From NCBI RefSeq assembly GCF_014235185.1, contig NZ_CP060131.1, positions 1,867,501 through 1,931,500 of the forward strand: DNA of 64,000 nucleotides. The letters run 5' to 3'. The notes beneath the pieces were generated by a model, which was not told the DNA's origin, ran no database searches, and saw only the letters and a program-made list of their open reading frames with translations. Source of the DNA: Pseudonocardia petroleophila (lineage in GTDB: Bacteria; Actinomycetota; Actinomycetes; Mycobacteriales; Pseudonocardiaceae). Positions 7,981-15,386 of this stretch are shown in pieces. The stretch's first letter is position 1. The number at the start of each line of letters is the position of its first letter. A program made the translations under genes and the position numbers.

Positions 7981-8928
7981 ATGACACAGACGACCACCGG
8001 ACCCGCCGCCGTCCCGCGGCCGACGGAGCGGGACACCGCGATCTCGGTGCGCGGGCTGCGCGTCAGCTACGGCGACTTCGACGCGGTGCGCGGCATCGAC
8101 CTCGACGTCCGCCGCGGCGAGGTCTTCGCCCTCCTCGGCACGAACGGCGCGGGCAAGACCACCACGCTGGAGGTGCTGGAGGGGTTCGGCCGGCGCAGCG
8201 GCGGCACGGTGTCGGTGCTCGGCGTCGACCCGGCCGTCGACCGCGCCGCGCTCCAGCCGCGGATGGGGATCCAGCTGCAGGAGGGCGGCTTCGTCGACGA
8301 GCTGACGGTGCTGGAGACGCTGCAGCTGTGGCAGCGGCTCGTCGAGCGCCCGGACCGGCCCGAGCGGCTGCTGGAGCGCTTCGAGCTCACGGGGCGCAGC
8401 GACGTCGCCGTCTCCAGGCTCTCCGGCGGGGAGAAGCGCCGGCTGGACCTGGCGATGGCGGTGTGGGGCTCACCGGAGCTGGTGATCCTCGACGAGCCGA
8501 CGACCGGGCTCGATCCGGAGTCGCGCCGCCGGACCTGGGACGCGATCCAGGAGCTGCAGGACGCCGGGCGGACCGTCGTGCTCACCACGCACTACCTGGA
8601 GGAGGCCGAGGCGCTGGCCGACCGGGTGGCGATCATGCACGAGGGGCGCGTCGCGGTGTCGGGCTCGCTCGCCGACATCGTCGCGGCGCAGCCGTCGGGG
8701 TTCTCGGCGACGCTGCCGGCGGGCGCGGACGAGCTGCCCGTCGTCGGCGGGGAGGTGGAGCGCGACGGCGACCGCGTCCGCGTGCGCACCGAGGACCTGC
8801 AGGGCGACCTCACCGCGTTCCTGACCTGGGCGGCCGAACGCGGGGTGCGGCTGTCCGACCTGCGGGCGGCCCCGGCGTCGCTCGCCGACATCTACCACGC
8901 CGTGCGCACCGGATCGGAGCACTCATGA
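7981..8928 (+). CDS. ABC transporter ATP-binding protein (DrrA/exporter type)
   Basis: The protein has 315 residues. Walker A GTNGAGKTT is near residue 56, a Q-loop GIQLQEGGF follows, the signature is LSGGEKRRLDLAM, and Walker B LVILDEPTTGLDPES with the switch His in LTTHYLEEAE. The C-terminal domain of about 80 residues is typical of drug or lipid exporters. ATG 7981 was chosen over GTG 7927 because the intervening stretch lies in the regulatory region. It overlaps the permease gene by ATGA. Together they form a two-gene exporter divergent from a DesKR-like pair, which very likely regulates it. Confidence 0.9.
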   Translation: MTQTTTGPAAVPRPTERDTAISVRGLRVSYGDFDAVRGIDLDVRRGEVFALLGTNGAGKTTTLEVLEGFGRRSGGTVSVLGVDPAVDRAALQPRMGIQLQEGGFVDELTVLETLQLWQRLVERPDRPERLLERFELTGRSDVAVSRLSGGEKRRLDLAMAVWGSPELVILDEPTTGLDPESRRRTWDAIQELQDAGRTVVLTTHYLEEAEALADRVAIMHEGRVAVSGSLADIVAAQPSGFSATLPAGADELPVVGGEVERDGDRVRVRTEDLQGDLTAFLTWAAERGVRLSDLRAAPASLADIYHAVRTGSEHS

Positions 8929-9713
8929 CCACCGCCGCCCCCGCCTCCACGAGCAGCGCCTCGCGGGTCCTCGCGCTGGGCGCCGCGGAGGTGCGGCTGC
9001 TGCTGCGCAACCGCACCGCCGCGATCTCGTCGCTGTTCCTGCCGATCGCGTTCGGGGTGTTCTTCGCCTTCAGCTTCGACTCCGGCGCCGAGACCGGGCC
9101 CGGGATCTGGGGGATGATCACGGCCCTGCAGCTGGTGCTGACGTTCACGATGGGCGTCTACATCACGATCACTCAGACGATGGTGGCGCGGCGCCAGACG
9201 CGCGTGCTGAAGCGGATGCGCACCAGCAGCCTGTCCGACACGGGGGTGCTGCTCGCCACGACCGGGCCGGCCGTCGCGATCGCGCTGGTGCACCTCGCGC
9301 TCTACGCGGTCATCAACACGCTGCTCGGGGCCCCGTTCCCGGCCGACGTGGTGCCGCTGGTGCTGGCCGTCGCCGGGGGGCTCGCGGTGTGCGTCACCGC
9401 CGGGTTCGTCACCTCGATCGTCACCCCGACCCCGGAGCGCGCGCAGATCACCACGCTGCCGCTGTTCTTCCTGATGTTCGGCGCGGCGTTCGTGGTGCCG
9501 ATGCTGGCGGTCGACTCGTGGTGGCAGGCGCTCGTGCTGGTGCCCGGCGCCCCGATCGGGCTGCTGACCCAGCTCGCGTTCTCCGGCGGCACCTGGGCCC
9601 CCGGCCTGCTGGGGCTGCCCGCGGCGCTGCCCGGGATCGTCAGCCTGATCGCGTGGACCGCGGCGTTCTCCGTGCTCGCGCAGCGGCGGTTCCGCTGGGA
9701 CCCGCGCGTCTGA
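8925..9713 (+). CDS. ABC-2 type exporter permease
   Basis: The protein has 262 residues with about six membrane helices after a Ser/Ala-rich cytosolic N-terminus. The layout is that of ABC-2 permeases of the DrrB/YvfS type: the first helix at LFLPIAFGVFFAFSF, then a cluster of helices between residues 60 and 255. A four-base overlap with the ATPase gene shows coupled translation. The complex is probably a homodimeric permease with two ATPase subunits. The substrate cannot be read from sequence; lipids, peptides or antibiotics are exported by relatives. Confidence 0.88.
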   Translation: MTTAAPASTSSASRVLALGAAEVRLLLRNRTAAISSLFLPIAFGVFFAFSFDSGAETGPGIWGMITALQLVLTFTMGVYITITQTMVARRQTRVLKRMRTSSLSDTGVLLATTGPAVAIALVHLALYAVINTLLGAPFPADVVPLVLAVAGGLAVCVTAGFVTSIVTPTPERAQITTLPLFFLMFGAAFVVPMLAVDSWWQALVLVPGAPIGLLTQLAFSGGTWAPGLLGLPAALPGIVSLIAWTAAFSVLAQRRFRWDPRV

Positions 9714-9719
9714 GCGGGG

Positions 9720-10301
9720 TCAGCGCCGGGTGTCGATCCGGTGGAAGTTGAGGTGCGCCCGCGACGGCGTCGGACCGCGCTGCCCCTGGTAGCGGGACCC
9801 GACGCCGTCGCTGCCGTAGGGCCGCTGCGCCGGGCTGGACAGCCGGAACAGGCACAGCTGCCCGATCTTCATGCCCGGCCACAGCGTGATCGGCAGGTTG
9901 GCGACGTTCGAGAGCTCCAGCGTGATGTGGCCGGAGAAGCCGGGGTCGATGAACCCGGCCGTGGAGTGCGTGAGCAGCCCCAGCCGGCCGAGGCTCGACT
10001 TGCCCTCCAGCCGCCCCGCCAGGTCGTCGGGCAGGGTCACCGCCTCGAACGTCGAGCCCAGCACGAACTCGCCGGGGTGCAGCACGAACGGCTCGTCGCC
10101 CTCCGGCTCGACGGCGGAGGTGAGCTCGTCCTGCTGCTCGGCCGGGTCGATGTGGGTGTAGCGCGAGTTCTGGAACACGCGGAAGAACCGGTCGAGGCGC
10201 ACGTCGATGCTCGAGGGCTGCAGCATCGACGGGTCCCAGGGATCGAGGACCAGCCGGCCGCCGTCGAGTTCCTTCAGCAGGTCACCGTCGGACAGGAGCA
10301 C
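9720..10301 (-). CDS. dcd: dCTP deaminase, probably bifunctional dCTP deaminase/dUTPase
   Basis: The 193-residue protein matches the full length of the actinobacterial Dcd family. Visible motifs are PSSIDVRLD near residue 30, [11 protein letters not shown] near 100 and the catalytic block [20 protein letters not shown] near 113-132. Its glutamate serves as the proton shuttle. The enzyme makes dUTP from dCTP; the mycobacterial homologue (Rv0321) goes directly to dUMP, feeding thymidylate synthesis. The start is a GTG with a weak ribosome-binding site, nine bases after the stop of the upstream WecB-like gene. It ends convergently with the ABC permease six bases away. A tRNA-Gly gene nearby is also seen beside mycobacterial dcd. 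Confidence 0.95.
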   Translation of the reverse strand: MLLSDGDLLKELDGGRLVLDPWDPSMLQPSSIDVRLDRFFRVFQNSRYTHIDPAEQQDELTSAVEPEGDEPFVLHPGEFVLGSTFEAVTLPDDLAGRLEGKSSLGRLGLLTHSTAGFIDPGFSGHITLELSNVANLPITLWPGMKIGQLCLFRLSSPAQRPYGSDGVGSRYQGQRGPTPSRAHLNFHRIDTRR

Positions 10302-10310
10302 GAGGTCAGA

Positions 10311-11495
10311 CTAGGCCTCGGTGTTCGACGGCTCGTCGGCGTCCTCGGTGCGGACGACCGGCTCCGCGGTGGCCTGCTCGGGCACCACCGGCTCGGCGAG
10401 CACCGGCGACGGCGTGAGCCCGAACATCCAGGCGACGGCCTGCTCGACGCGCTGCGCCTCCTTGCCGTCCGACGGCTCCGTCTCGTGCTTCGGCGACACG
10501 GCCAGCACCTGCCGCACCGTGGTCATCACGCGCGGGCTGAGGATGCTCCGTATCGAGTCGCCCGGCTGCGCGACGTGCGGGCCGTCGACCAGCACCGCGG
10601 GCGTGCCGAGCCCCGGGGCGTCGGTGACCAGCTCGGGATCGTCGGAGACGAGCACCGTGGCCGCGGCGATGAGGCCGACCAGCTCGGCGAGCGGGAGCGC
10701 ACGGACCGCGATGGCCCGGTCGTGCTGGGCGATCGGTGCCGCCGCACCGTGGGCCGCGAGCTCGCCGTAGACGACGATCTCGACGTCGGACTCGCGGTCC
10801 AGCAGGTCGGGCAGCCCGGCGAGAACGCCGAGGGAGTCGGGCCGGTCGAGACCGACCAGCACCAGCTTCGAGTCGCCCGCGCGGACGCGGCGGACCAGGC
10901 GGGCGAACCGCAGGTCGGCCGGCTGGGGGTTGGCGGCCATCGTGTCGCCGACGGGGATCGCGTTCGGCCCGATCGGGCTCCCCAGCGCCGCGCCGCCGGT
11001 GGTGAGGAACAGCGAGGCGAGCTGGCCGATGATGCGCCGGTTGGCCTCCTGCGGGAACGGGCAGAGCAGGTCGTCGCTGGCCACCCCCGCCTGCAGGTGC
11101 ACGACCGGGATCTGGCGCCAGAACGCCACCTGGGCGGCCATCGCCGCCGTCATCCCGCCGCCGTAGACCATCACCGCGGAGGGGTCGAGGTCGACGAGCA
11201 GCTCGTCGATCCGGGTCATCAGCATCGCGCCGACCGCGGCCGGGTGCTCCCCGGGCGGCTCCCGCAGCAGCAGCGTGACGTCGGCGGGCACGCCGAGGGC
11301 CTCGAACGCCTCGTGCACGCCCATCGGGTCGACGCCCGTGGCGATCGTGAGCGCACGGATGCGGTCGGCGTCGTTGAACGCCGTGGCCACGGGGGCGAGG
11401 CGGGCGACCTCGGGGCGGCTGCCGGCGATCAACAGGACGTCGTGGTCGTGGTCCTGATCCGGGAGCGGGCCCAGGGGTGGTTCGATCCGGGTCAT
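10311..11495 (-). CDS. UDP-GlcNAc 2-epimerase-like protein (WecB fold), probably catalytically degenerate
   Basis: This 394-residue protein starts at ATG 11495 after AGAAGGA. The family layout is clear: an N-terminal AGSRPEVARLAP, a middle HLQAGVASDDLLCPFPQEANRR, and a C-terminal nucleotide region SDDPELVTDAPGLGTPAVLV. Several residues that carry catalysis in WecB appear changed: the GD of the GDT motif reads GGG, the EAG glutamate is Gln, and the first E of PEE is Gln. The usual GGIQEE stretch is also absent. The last 60 residues are a Pro/Glu-rich tail. It lies between dcd and tRNA-Gly. It could be a non-enzymatic paralogue or an enzyme with another substrate. Confidence 0.72.
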   Translation of the reverse strand: MTRIEPPLGPLPDQDHDHDVLLIAGSRPEVARLAPVATAFNDADRIRALTIATGVDPMGVHEAFEALGVPADVTLLLREPPGEHPAAVGAMLMTRIDELLVDLDPSAVMVYGGGMTAAMAAQVAFWRQIPVVHLQAGVASDDLLCPFPQEANRRIIGQLASLFLTTGGAALGSPIGPNAIPVGDTMAANPQPADLRFARLVRRVRAGDSKLVLVGLDRPDSLGVLAGLPDLLDRESDVEIVVYGELAAHGAAAPIAQHDRAIAVRALPLAELVGLIAAATVLVSDDPELVTDAPGLGTPAVLVDGPHVAQPGDSIRSILSPRVMTTVRQVLAVSPKHETEPSDGKEAQRVEQAVAWMFGLTPSPVLAEPVVPEQATAEPVVRTEDADEPSNTEA

Positions 11496-11606
11496 GCTCG
11501 GGTCCTTCTCGGCCGGGGGAGCTGGCCTTACGGGGCCCCGACAGTGTGAACCGGCGGGGCACGACCCGTCGAGCCCGGATCCCACCTGGCGAGGCATCCG
11601 GAGCAG

Positions 11607-11627
11607 GTACCACCCGGATGGTGGTAC
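11607..11627. promoter_or_regulatory. 21-base inverted repeat, possible operator
   Basis: A perfect 8-base inverted repeat, GTACCACC-CGGAT-GGTGGTAC, lies in the gap between the WecB-like gene and the tRNA-Gly gene. It is about 112 bases before the WecB-like start. Its compact, G+C-moderate symmetry looks more like a protein-binding site than a terminator. Confidence 0.4.
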
Positions 11628-11681
11628 TCGATGCGTAACTGTCCTCACTCACAGTGAGCTGCTAGAGTCGGGACACGCAGT

Positions 11682-11752
11682 GCGGATGTAGTTCAATGGT
11701 AGAACATCAGCTTCCCAAGCTGAATACGCGGGTTCGATTCCCGTCATCCGCT
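11682..11752 (+). tRNA. tRNA-Gly(CCC)
   Basis: This 71-nt cloverleaf was folded by eye. The acceptor stem is GCGGATG/CATCCGC (7 pairs), the D arm GTTC-AATGGTA-GAAC, the anticodon stem TCAGC/GCTGA with loop TTCCCAA (anticodon CCC at 11714-11716), and the T arm GCGGG-TTCGATT-CCCGT with one wobble. The discriminator is T and CCA is not encoded. A TAGAGT -10-like box lies at 11663-11668. A strong hairpin follows the gene. Confidence 0.95.
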
Positions 11753-11758
11753 CAGACA

Positions 11759-11803
11759 CGAAGGCCCAGGTCAGAGGATCACTCCTCCGGCACTGGGCCT
11801 TCG
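11759..11803 (+). terminator. Terminator hairpin after tRNA-Gly
   Basis: The arms CGAAGGCCCAG and CTGGGCCTTCG (11 bases, perfect) flank a 23-base loop that begins seven bases after the tRNA. The right arm ends in TTCGTCGTCG without a pure T-tract. Confidence 0.75.
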
Positions 11804-11896
11804 TCGTCGGTGCCCCATCGGATCCCGCCGATGAGTCCTGCGGTCCTCGGCGGTCCACCCACGGGACAGCGGTCCACGCGATCTCGAGGAGTCACC

Positions 11897-12541
11897 ATGT
11901 CCCGGACCCGGGTGCACAACCTGAACATCTCGCTCGACGGCTACGCCGCGGGCGAGCACGTGACCCTCGACCACCCGATCGGCGGGGCCGAGCGGCTCTT
12001 CGGGGGGTTCGACGGCCGGTTCATCCACGGGATCGGCGAGGTCGATGCGCCCGTCACCCTCGACCGCGCGCTGACCACGCTGTGGGGGCAGGGCATCGGC
12101 GCCGAGATCATGGGGCGCCGCAAGTTCGGGCCGCAGGTCGGCGAGTGGCCCGACGACGGATGGCAGGGCTGGTGGGGCGAGGAGACGCCCTTCCGCACGC
12201 CGGTGTTCGTCCTGACCCACCACCCGCGTCCGCCGATCGACCTCGCCGACGGCACGAGCTTCCGCTTCGTCGACGGGTCGCCGCACGACGTGCTCGCCCT
12301 GGCCCGGGAGGCCGCCGGCGGCGGTGACGTCCGCATCGGCGGCGGACCGTCGACGGTCCGCCAGTTCCTGGAGGCCGACCTGGTCGACTTCATGCACCTG
12401 GTGGTCGTGCCCATCACCCTCGGCCGGGGGGTGTCCCTGTGGGACGGGGTGAGCGGCGTCGAGGACCGCTTCACCGTCGAGTCGATCGCCTCGCCGAGCG
12501 GTCTGACCCACCAGCTCTGGAACCGGAAGGCGCAGGTCTGA
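11897..12541 (+). CDS. Dihydrofolate reductase-fold protein (RibD C-terminal family)
   Basis: This 214-residue protein starts at ATG 11897 behind GAGGAG. N-terminal NLNISLDGYAAG, middle EIMGRRKFGPQVGEW and C-terminal DVRIGGGPSTVRQFLEADLVDFMHL are the marks of the RibD_C/YwjB group, which binds NADPH in a DHFR fold. These proteins are usually stand-alone reductases of unknown substrate, not the folate enzyme itself. The gene stands alone between the tRNA terminator and a strong hairpin at 12546-12582. It has no operon partner. Confidence 0.88.
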   Translation: MSRTRVHNLNISLDGYAAGEHVTLDHPIGGAERLFGGFDGRFIHGIGEVDAPVTLDRALTTLWGQGIGAEIMGRRKFGPQVGEWPDDGWQGWWGEETPFRTPVFVLTHHPRPPIDLADGTSFRFVDGSPHDVLALAREAAGGGDVRIGGGPSTVRQFLEADLVDFMHLVVVPITLGRGVSLWDGVSGVEDRFTVESIASPSGLTHQLWNRKAQV

Positions 12542-12545
12542 GACG

Positions 12546-12582
12546 CCGCACCCCCGCGCACTCGGTGTGCGCGGGGGTGCGG
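12546..12582. terminator. 16-base-pair bidirectional terminator
   Basis: A perfect 16-base stem (CCGCACCCCCGCGCAC and its complement) with a five-base loop TCGGT sits between two convergent genes, five bases after the first stop. It is well placed to end transcription from both sides. Confidence 0.85.
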
Positions 12583-12601
12583 TCGTCGTGGCGTGGCGGG
12601 A

Positions 12602-13639
12602 TCAGCCGGCGCGGGCGTCCAGCCAGGCGTCGACGTCGTCGACGACCTGGTCGTGGTTCGCCTCCAGCACCGGGTAGTGCGACGCGTCCGCGATGATCGA
12701 CTTCGTGACCTCGGGGCTGCCCAGGTAGCGGGCGGCCTGCAGGTCGGCGGCCGGGGGCGGGAAGATCGCGTCGGCGTCGCCGAACTGGACGAGGACCGGC
12801 ACGTCGATGCGGGCGAGCATCACGGTGTCGACCGCCAGTGCCGGGCCGAGCGAGAGGATCTGGCCGCACGGGTCGGCGTTCGGCGCCGGGACGGCGTCGC
12901 GGACGGCCTGCTCGGCGCTGTTGAAGTAGAAGGTGTCGATCGAGTCCTTCGCGAAGACCGCGTAGTCCGGCTCCGCGTCCGGGTCGCCGCCGAGCAGGCA
13001 GCGCTGCGAGGCGTCGGCGACCTCGGCCACGCCGTACGGGGAGGCGGCGAAGTCGCCCCAGGCGAAGTTCAGCACGCCGTCGACGTTGCCGTAGTGCGCG
13101 GCCGCCAGGTTCGAGATCAGCCCGCCCACGGACGACCCGCCGAGGTAGACGCGGTCGAACGCCGGGGCCTTCGCCTCGTCCAGCTCGTAGTCCCCCGCCC
13201 GCAGCGCGTCCACCATCTGGTGCGCGACGTCGGCCTCGGAGCCGAAGCAGGTGGCGAGGCCGGCCGGGCGGTCGCTCGAGCCGTAGCCGAGGCGGTCGAC
13301 CGCGACGATGGCGTGGCCCTGCTCCGCCAGCCGGCGCGCGACGTTGTAGCCCTCCACGCCGTCGAACTGCCAGTAGTCCTGGTCGAACGTGACCGCGTGC
13401 AGGAGCAGCGACACCGACCCGCCGGACTCGACGGCCTCCTGCGGGGCGACGAGCGTGCCCCGCACGGTGTACTCCGCGCCGTCCGAGGCGCACGGCACCG
13501 ACGTCGTGTTCGTGTTCTGGACGGTGAACGAGATCGGGACCTCGACGACCTCCTGGTCGGCCAGGGCGACGGGGGCGGTGACGATGGTGGCGGCTGCCGC
13601 CGCACCGAGTGCGGCGATCACGGCGATACGACGGCGCAT
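12602..13639 (-). CDS. Secreted alpha/beta hydrolase
   Basis: The protein has 345 residues. ATG 13639 is chosen because GAGG lies six bases before it, whereas the ATG six bases further upstream directly abuts that site. A signal peptide (MRRRIAVIAALGAAAAATIVTAPVALA) occupies the first 27 residues or so. The hydrolase fold shows the nucleophile elbow GGSSVGG near residue 166, a GDADAIFPP acid loop near 285 and the DASHYPV histidine near 320. Two or three cysteine pairs fit an extracellular protein. Substrate is unknown; lipases, esterases and dehalogenase-like enzymes share the fold. It is transcribed alone. Confidence 0.85.
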   Translation of the reverse strand: MRRRIAVIAALGAAAAATIVTAPVALADQEVVEVPISFTVQNTNTTSVPCASDGAEYTVRGTLVAPQEAVESGGSVSLLLHAVTFDQDYWQFDGVEGYNVARRLAEQGHAIVAVDRLGYGSSDRPAGLATCFGSEADVAHQMVDALRAGDYELDEAKAPAFDRVYLGGSSVGGLISNLAAAHYGNVDGVLNFAWGDFAASPYGVAEVADASQRCLLGGDPDAEPDYAVFAKDSIDTFYFNSAEQAVRDAVPAPNADPCGQILSLGPALAVDTVMLARIDVPVLVQFGDADAIFPPPAADLQAARYLGSPEVTKSIIADASHYPVLEANHDQVVDDVDAWLDARAG

Positions 13640-13776
13640 GGACATCCTCGACTATTCGATGGGGAGCTCTCGGTCGATCAACGCGACCCCACCTGCGGCG
13701 GTGCGCGAACGGACCGCTTTCACCTGTTCGGGGACGGGGGGAGCCGGCGGGCGACGTCTTGTTTGGAAGTCACACT

Positions 13777-13795
13777 ATTGGTTAGGCTCACCTCA
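13777..13795 (+). promoter_or_regulatory. Iron box (IdeR/DmdR-type operator)
   Basis: The 19 bases ATTGGTTAGGCTCACCTCA match the actinobacterial iron-box consensus TTAGGTTAGGCTAACCTAA at 15 positions, including the whole GGTTAGGCT core. The box abuts and includes the first base of the downstream ATG. It also covers the likely -10 region (CACTAT at 13774-13779), so bound iron-loaded repressor would block transcription. Confidence 0.8.
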
Positions 13796-14760
13796 TGAAG
13801 CGAATCGTCGTGGGTGCGGCGGCCCTCCTGGTGGCCCTGGCCGGATGTGCGACGCCGGGCGGGGAACGCGCGGCCGTCGCGGACTCCTCCCCGCAGGGCA
13901 CGTTCCCCGTCACCGTCGAGCACGCGCTCGGTAGCACCACGATCGAGCGGGAGCCCACCCGCGTCGTCACCCTCGGTCCCTCCGACGCGGACGCGGTGCT
14001 CGCGCTCGGCGTCGTGCCGGTCGGGATCAACAGCCGGTACGGCTTCGAGCGCGGTGTCGGCCCATGGGCGGAGGCGGCACTGGGCGACGCCGATCCGGTC
14101 GTCACGGCGGGCAACGAGCTGCAGTTCGAGGCCATCGCCGCGCTGCGGCCGGACGTGATCGTCAACGTCGGGTCGGGCGGCGACCCGGCCGAGCACGACA
14201 CCCTCTCCCGGATCGCACCGACGATCGCGCTGCCGGCGGGCGCCGCGCCGTACGCCCCGCGCTGGCAGGACGCGACCCGGCTGATCGCGCAGGCGCTCGG
14301 GCGTGCGGCCGAGGGCGAACGACTGGTCGCCGCGACCGAGGACCACCTGCGCGAGGTCGCGGCCGAGAACCCCTCCTTCGCCGGGCGGACGCTGACCTAC
14401 CTCGACGTCCTCGCCGGCGAGGCCTACGTCGGTGGCCGGGAGGCGACGGTCGTCACGACGATGCGCGAGCTCGGGTTCGTCGACACCCCCTACGTCGCGG
14501 GCCTGCCCGCGGAGGAGACGCAGTCGGCGCTGTCCGCCGAGTTGCTCCCGCAGGTCGATGCGGACGTCGTGCTGATCTACGCGATCGACGGGAGCCCGGA
14601 GCAGGCGCTGGCGGCCAACGCCGGGCTGGCGAACCTCGGGGCCGTCCGCGCGGGTCGCGCGCAGTTCCTGCCGGACCTGTCCCTGTCGGCGCCGTCGGTG
14701 CTGTCGATCCCGTACGGCGTCGACCGGCTGGTGCCGTTCCTGCAGGCCGCTACGGGCTGA
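13795..14760 (+). CDS. Iron-siderophore ABC transporter substrate-binding lipoprotein
   Basis: The protein has 321 residues. A lipoprotein signal ends in the lipobox LAGC at residues 15-18, so the mature protein is anchored outside the membrane. The body is a FepB/FhuD-type binding protein: TRVVTLGPSDADAVLALGVVPVG near residue 58, ALRPDVIVNVG near 118 and the closing SIPYGVDRLVPFL. The gene starts directly at an iron box and lacks a good ribosome-binding site, so the message may be leaderless. No permease or ATPase gene is adjacent, so it must share a transporter encoded elsewhere. It ends with an 11-base overlap of the convergent TetR gene. Confidence 0.9.
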   Translation: MKRIVVGAAALLVALAGCATPGGERAAVADSSPQGTFPVTVEHALGSTTIEREPTRVVTLGPSDADAVLALGVVPVGINSRYGFERGVGPWAEAALGDADPVVTAGNELQFEAIAALRPDVIVNVGSGGDPAEHDTLSRIAPTIALPAGAAPYAPRWQDATRLIAQALGRAAEGERLVAATEDHLREVAAENPSFAGRTLTYLDVLAGEAYVGGREATVVTTMRELGFVDTPYVAGLPAEETQSALSAELLPQVDADVVLIYAIDGSPEQALAANAGLANLGAVRAGRAQFLPDLSLSAPSVLSIPYGVDRLVPFLQAATG

Positions 14761-15334
14761 CGGCGCTCTCCGGGCCCAGGGTCAGCGCCGCCCGGTTCGT
14801 CGGCAGGTCACCGCGCTCGAGCAGGCCGGCCATGCCGTCGACGAGCGCGCGCACGGTCCAGCCGAACAGCTCGCCGGGCCGGTCCGGGTCCTCCTGGTAG
14901 CGCCGGCTCAGCGCGTTGTCGGCGGCGGCCAGCGCCACCGAGGTGACGCGGCTGAGCAGCACGTACGCCTCCTCCGGGCCGAAGTCGGGGTGCAGGGCGC
15001 GCAACCGGGCGATGCCCGCGTCGAACACGGCGAGGGTCTCGGGGTGGTAGGGCCCATCGAGCAGGTAACGCTCGACGCCCGGGTGCCGGTGGGCGAGCAG
15101 CCAGGCGTTCTCCGCCACCTCGAGCAGGTGCGCCCGCCACTGCGGGTGCGACCGGGGGAGCGGGAACGAGGCGTGGGCCCGGGCCGCGGCCCGGGTGTAG
15201 AGGTCGTCGCGGCCGCGGACGTAGCGGTAGATCGCCATGTCCGTGACGCCGAGGTCGCGCGCGACCCCGGCCACGCTGAACCGGTCGAGGCCGAGCGCGA
15301 TCGCCGTCTCCAGGATGCGGTCCAGGCTCAGCAC
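14750..15334 (-). CDS. TetR-family transcriptional regulator
   Basis: This 194-residue protein starts at GTG 15334. The N-terminal helix-turn-helix reads FSVAGVARDLGVTDMAIYRYVRG over residues 19-41, followed by the usual all-helical ligand domain with a short C-terminal tail. It is the last gene of a minus-strand run with an acyl-CoA dehydrogenase and an AraC regulator, 52 bases after the dehydrogenase. This makes it a candidate regulator of that run, or of the TTACC sites near fatty-acid genes elsewhere in the window. That link is only a guess. Confidence 0.88.
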   Translation of the reverse strand: MLSLDRILETAIALGLDRFSVAGVARDLGVTDMAIYRYVRGRDDLYTRAAARAHASFPLPRSHPQWRAHLLEVAENAWLLAHRHPGVERYLLDGPYHPETLAVFDAGIARLRALHPDFGPEEAYVLLSRVTSVALAAADNALSRRYQEDPDRPGELFGWTVRALVDGMAGLLERGDLPTNRAALTLGPESAVSP

Positions 15335-15386
15335 CCGGCCGACGGTACCGACGCAGCGCGTCCCGCGTCGCGGGACGGCGGTGCCG

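Noticed and set aside
7923..9713. A longer upstream start for the ABC ATPase, or an extra small gene near 7927
   Set aside because: The added residues lie in the promoter region between the two divergent genes and have no good ribosome-binding site.
12546..12582. Possible small non-coding RNA
   Set aside because: A 16-base-pair hairpin between two convergent stops is fully explained as a terminator; no promoter is seen before it.
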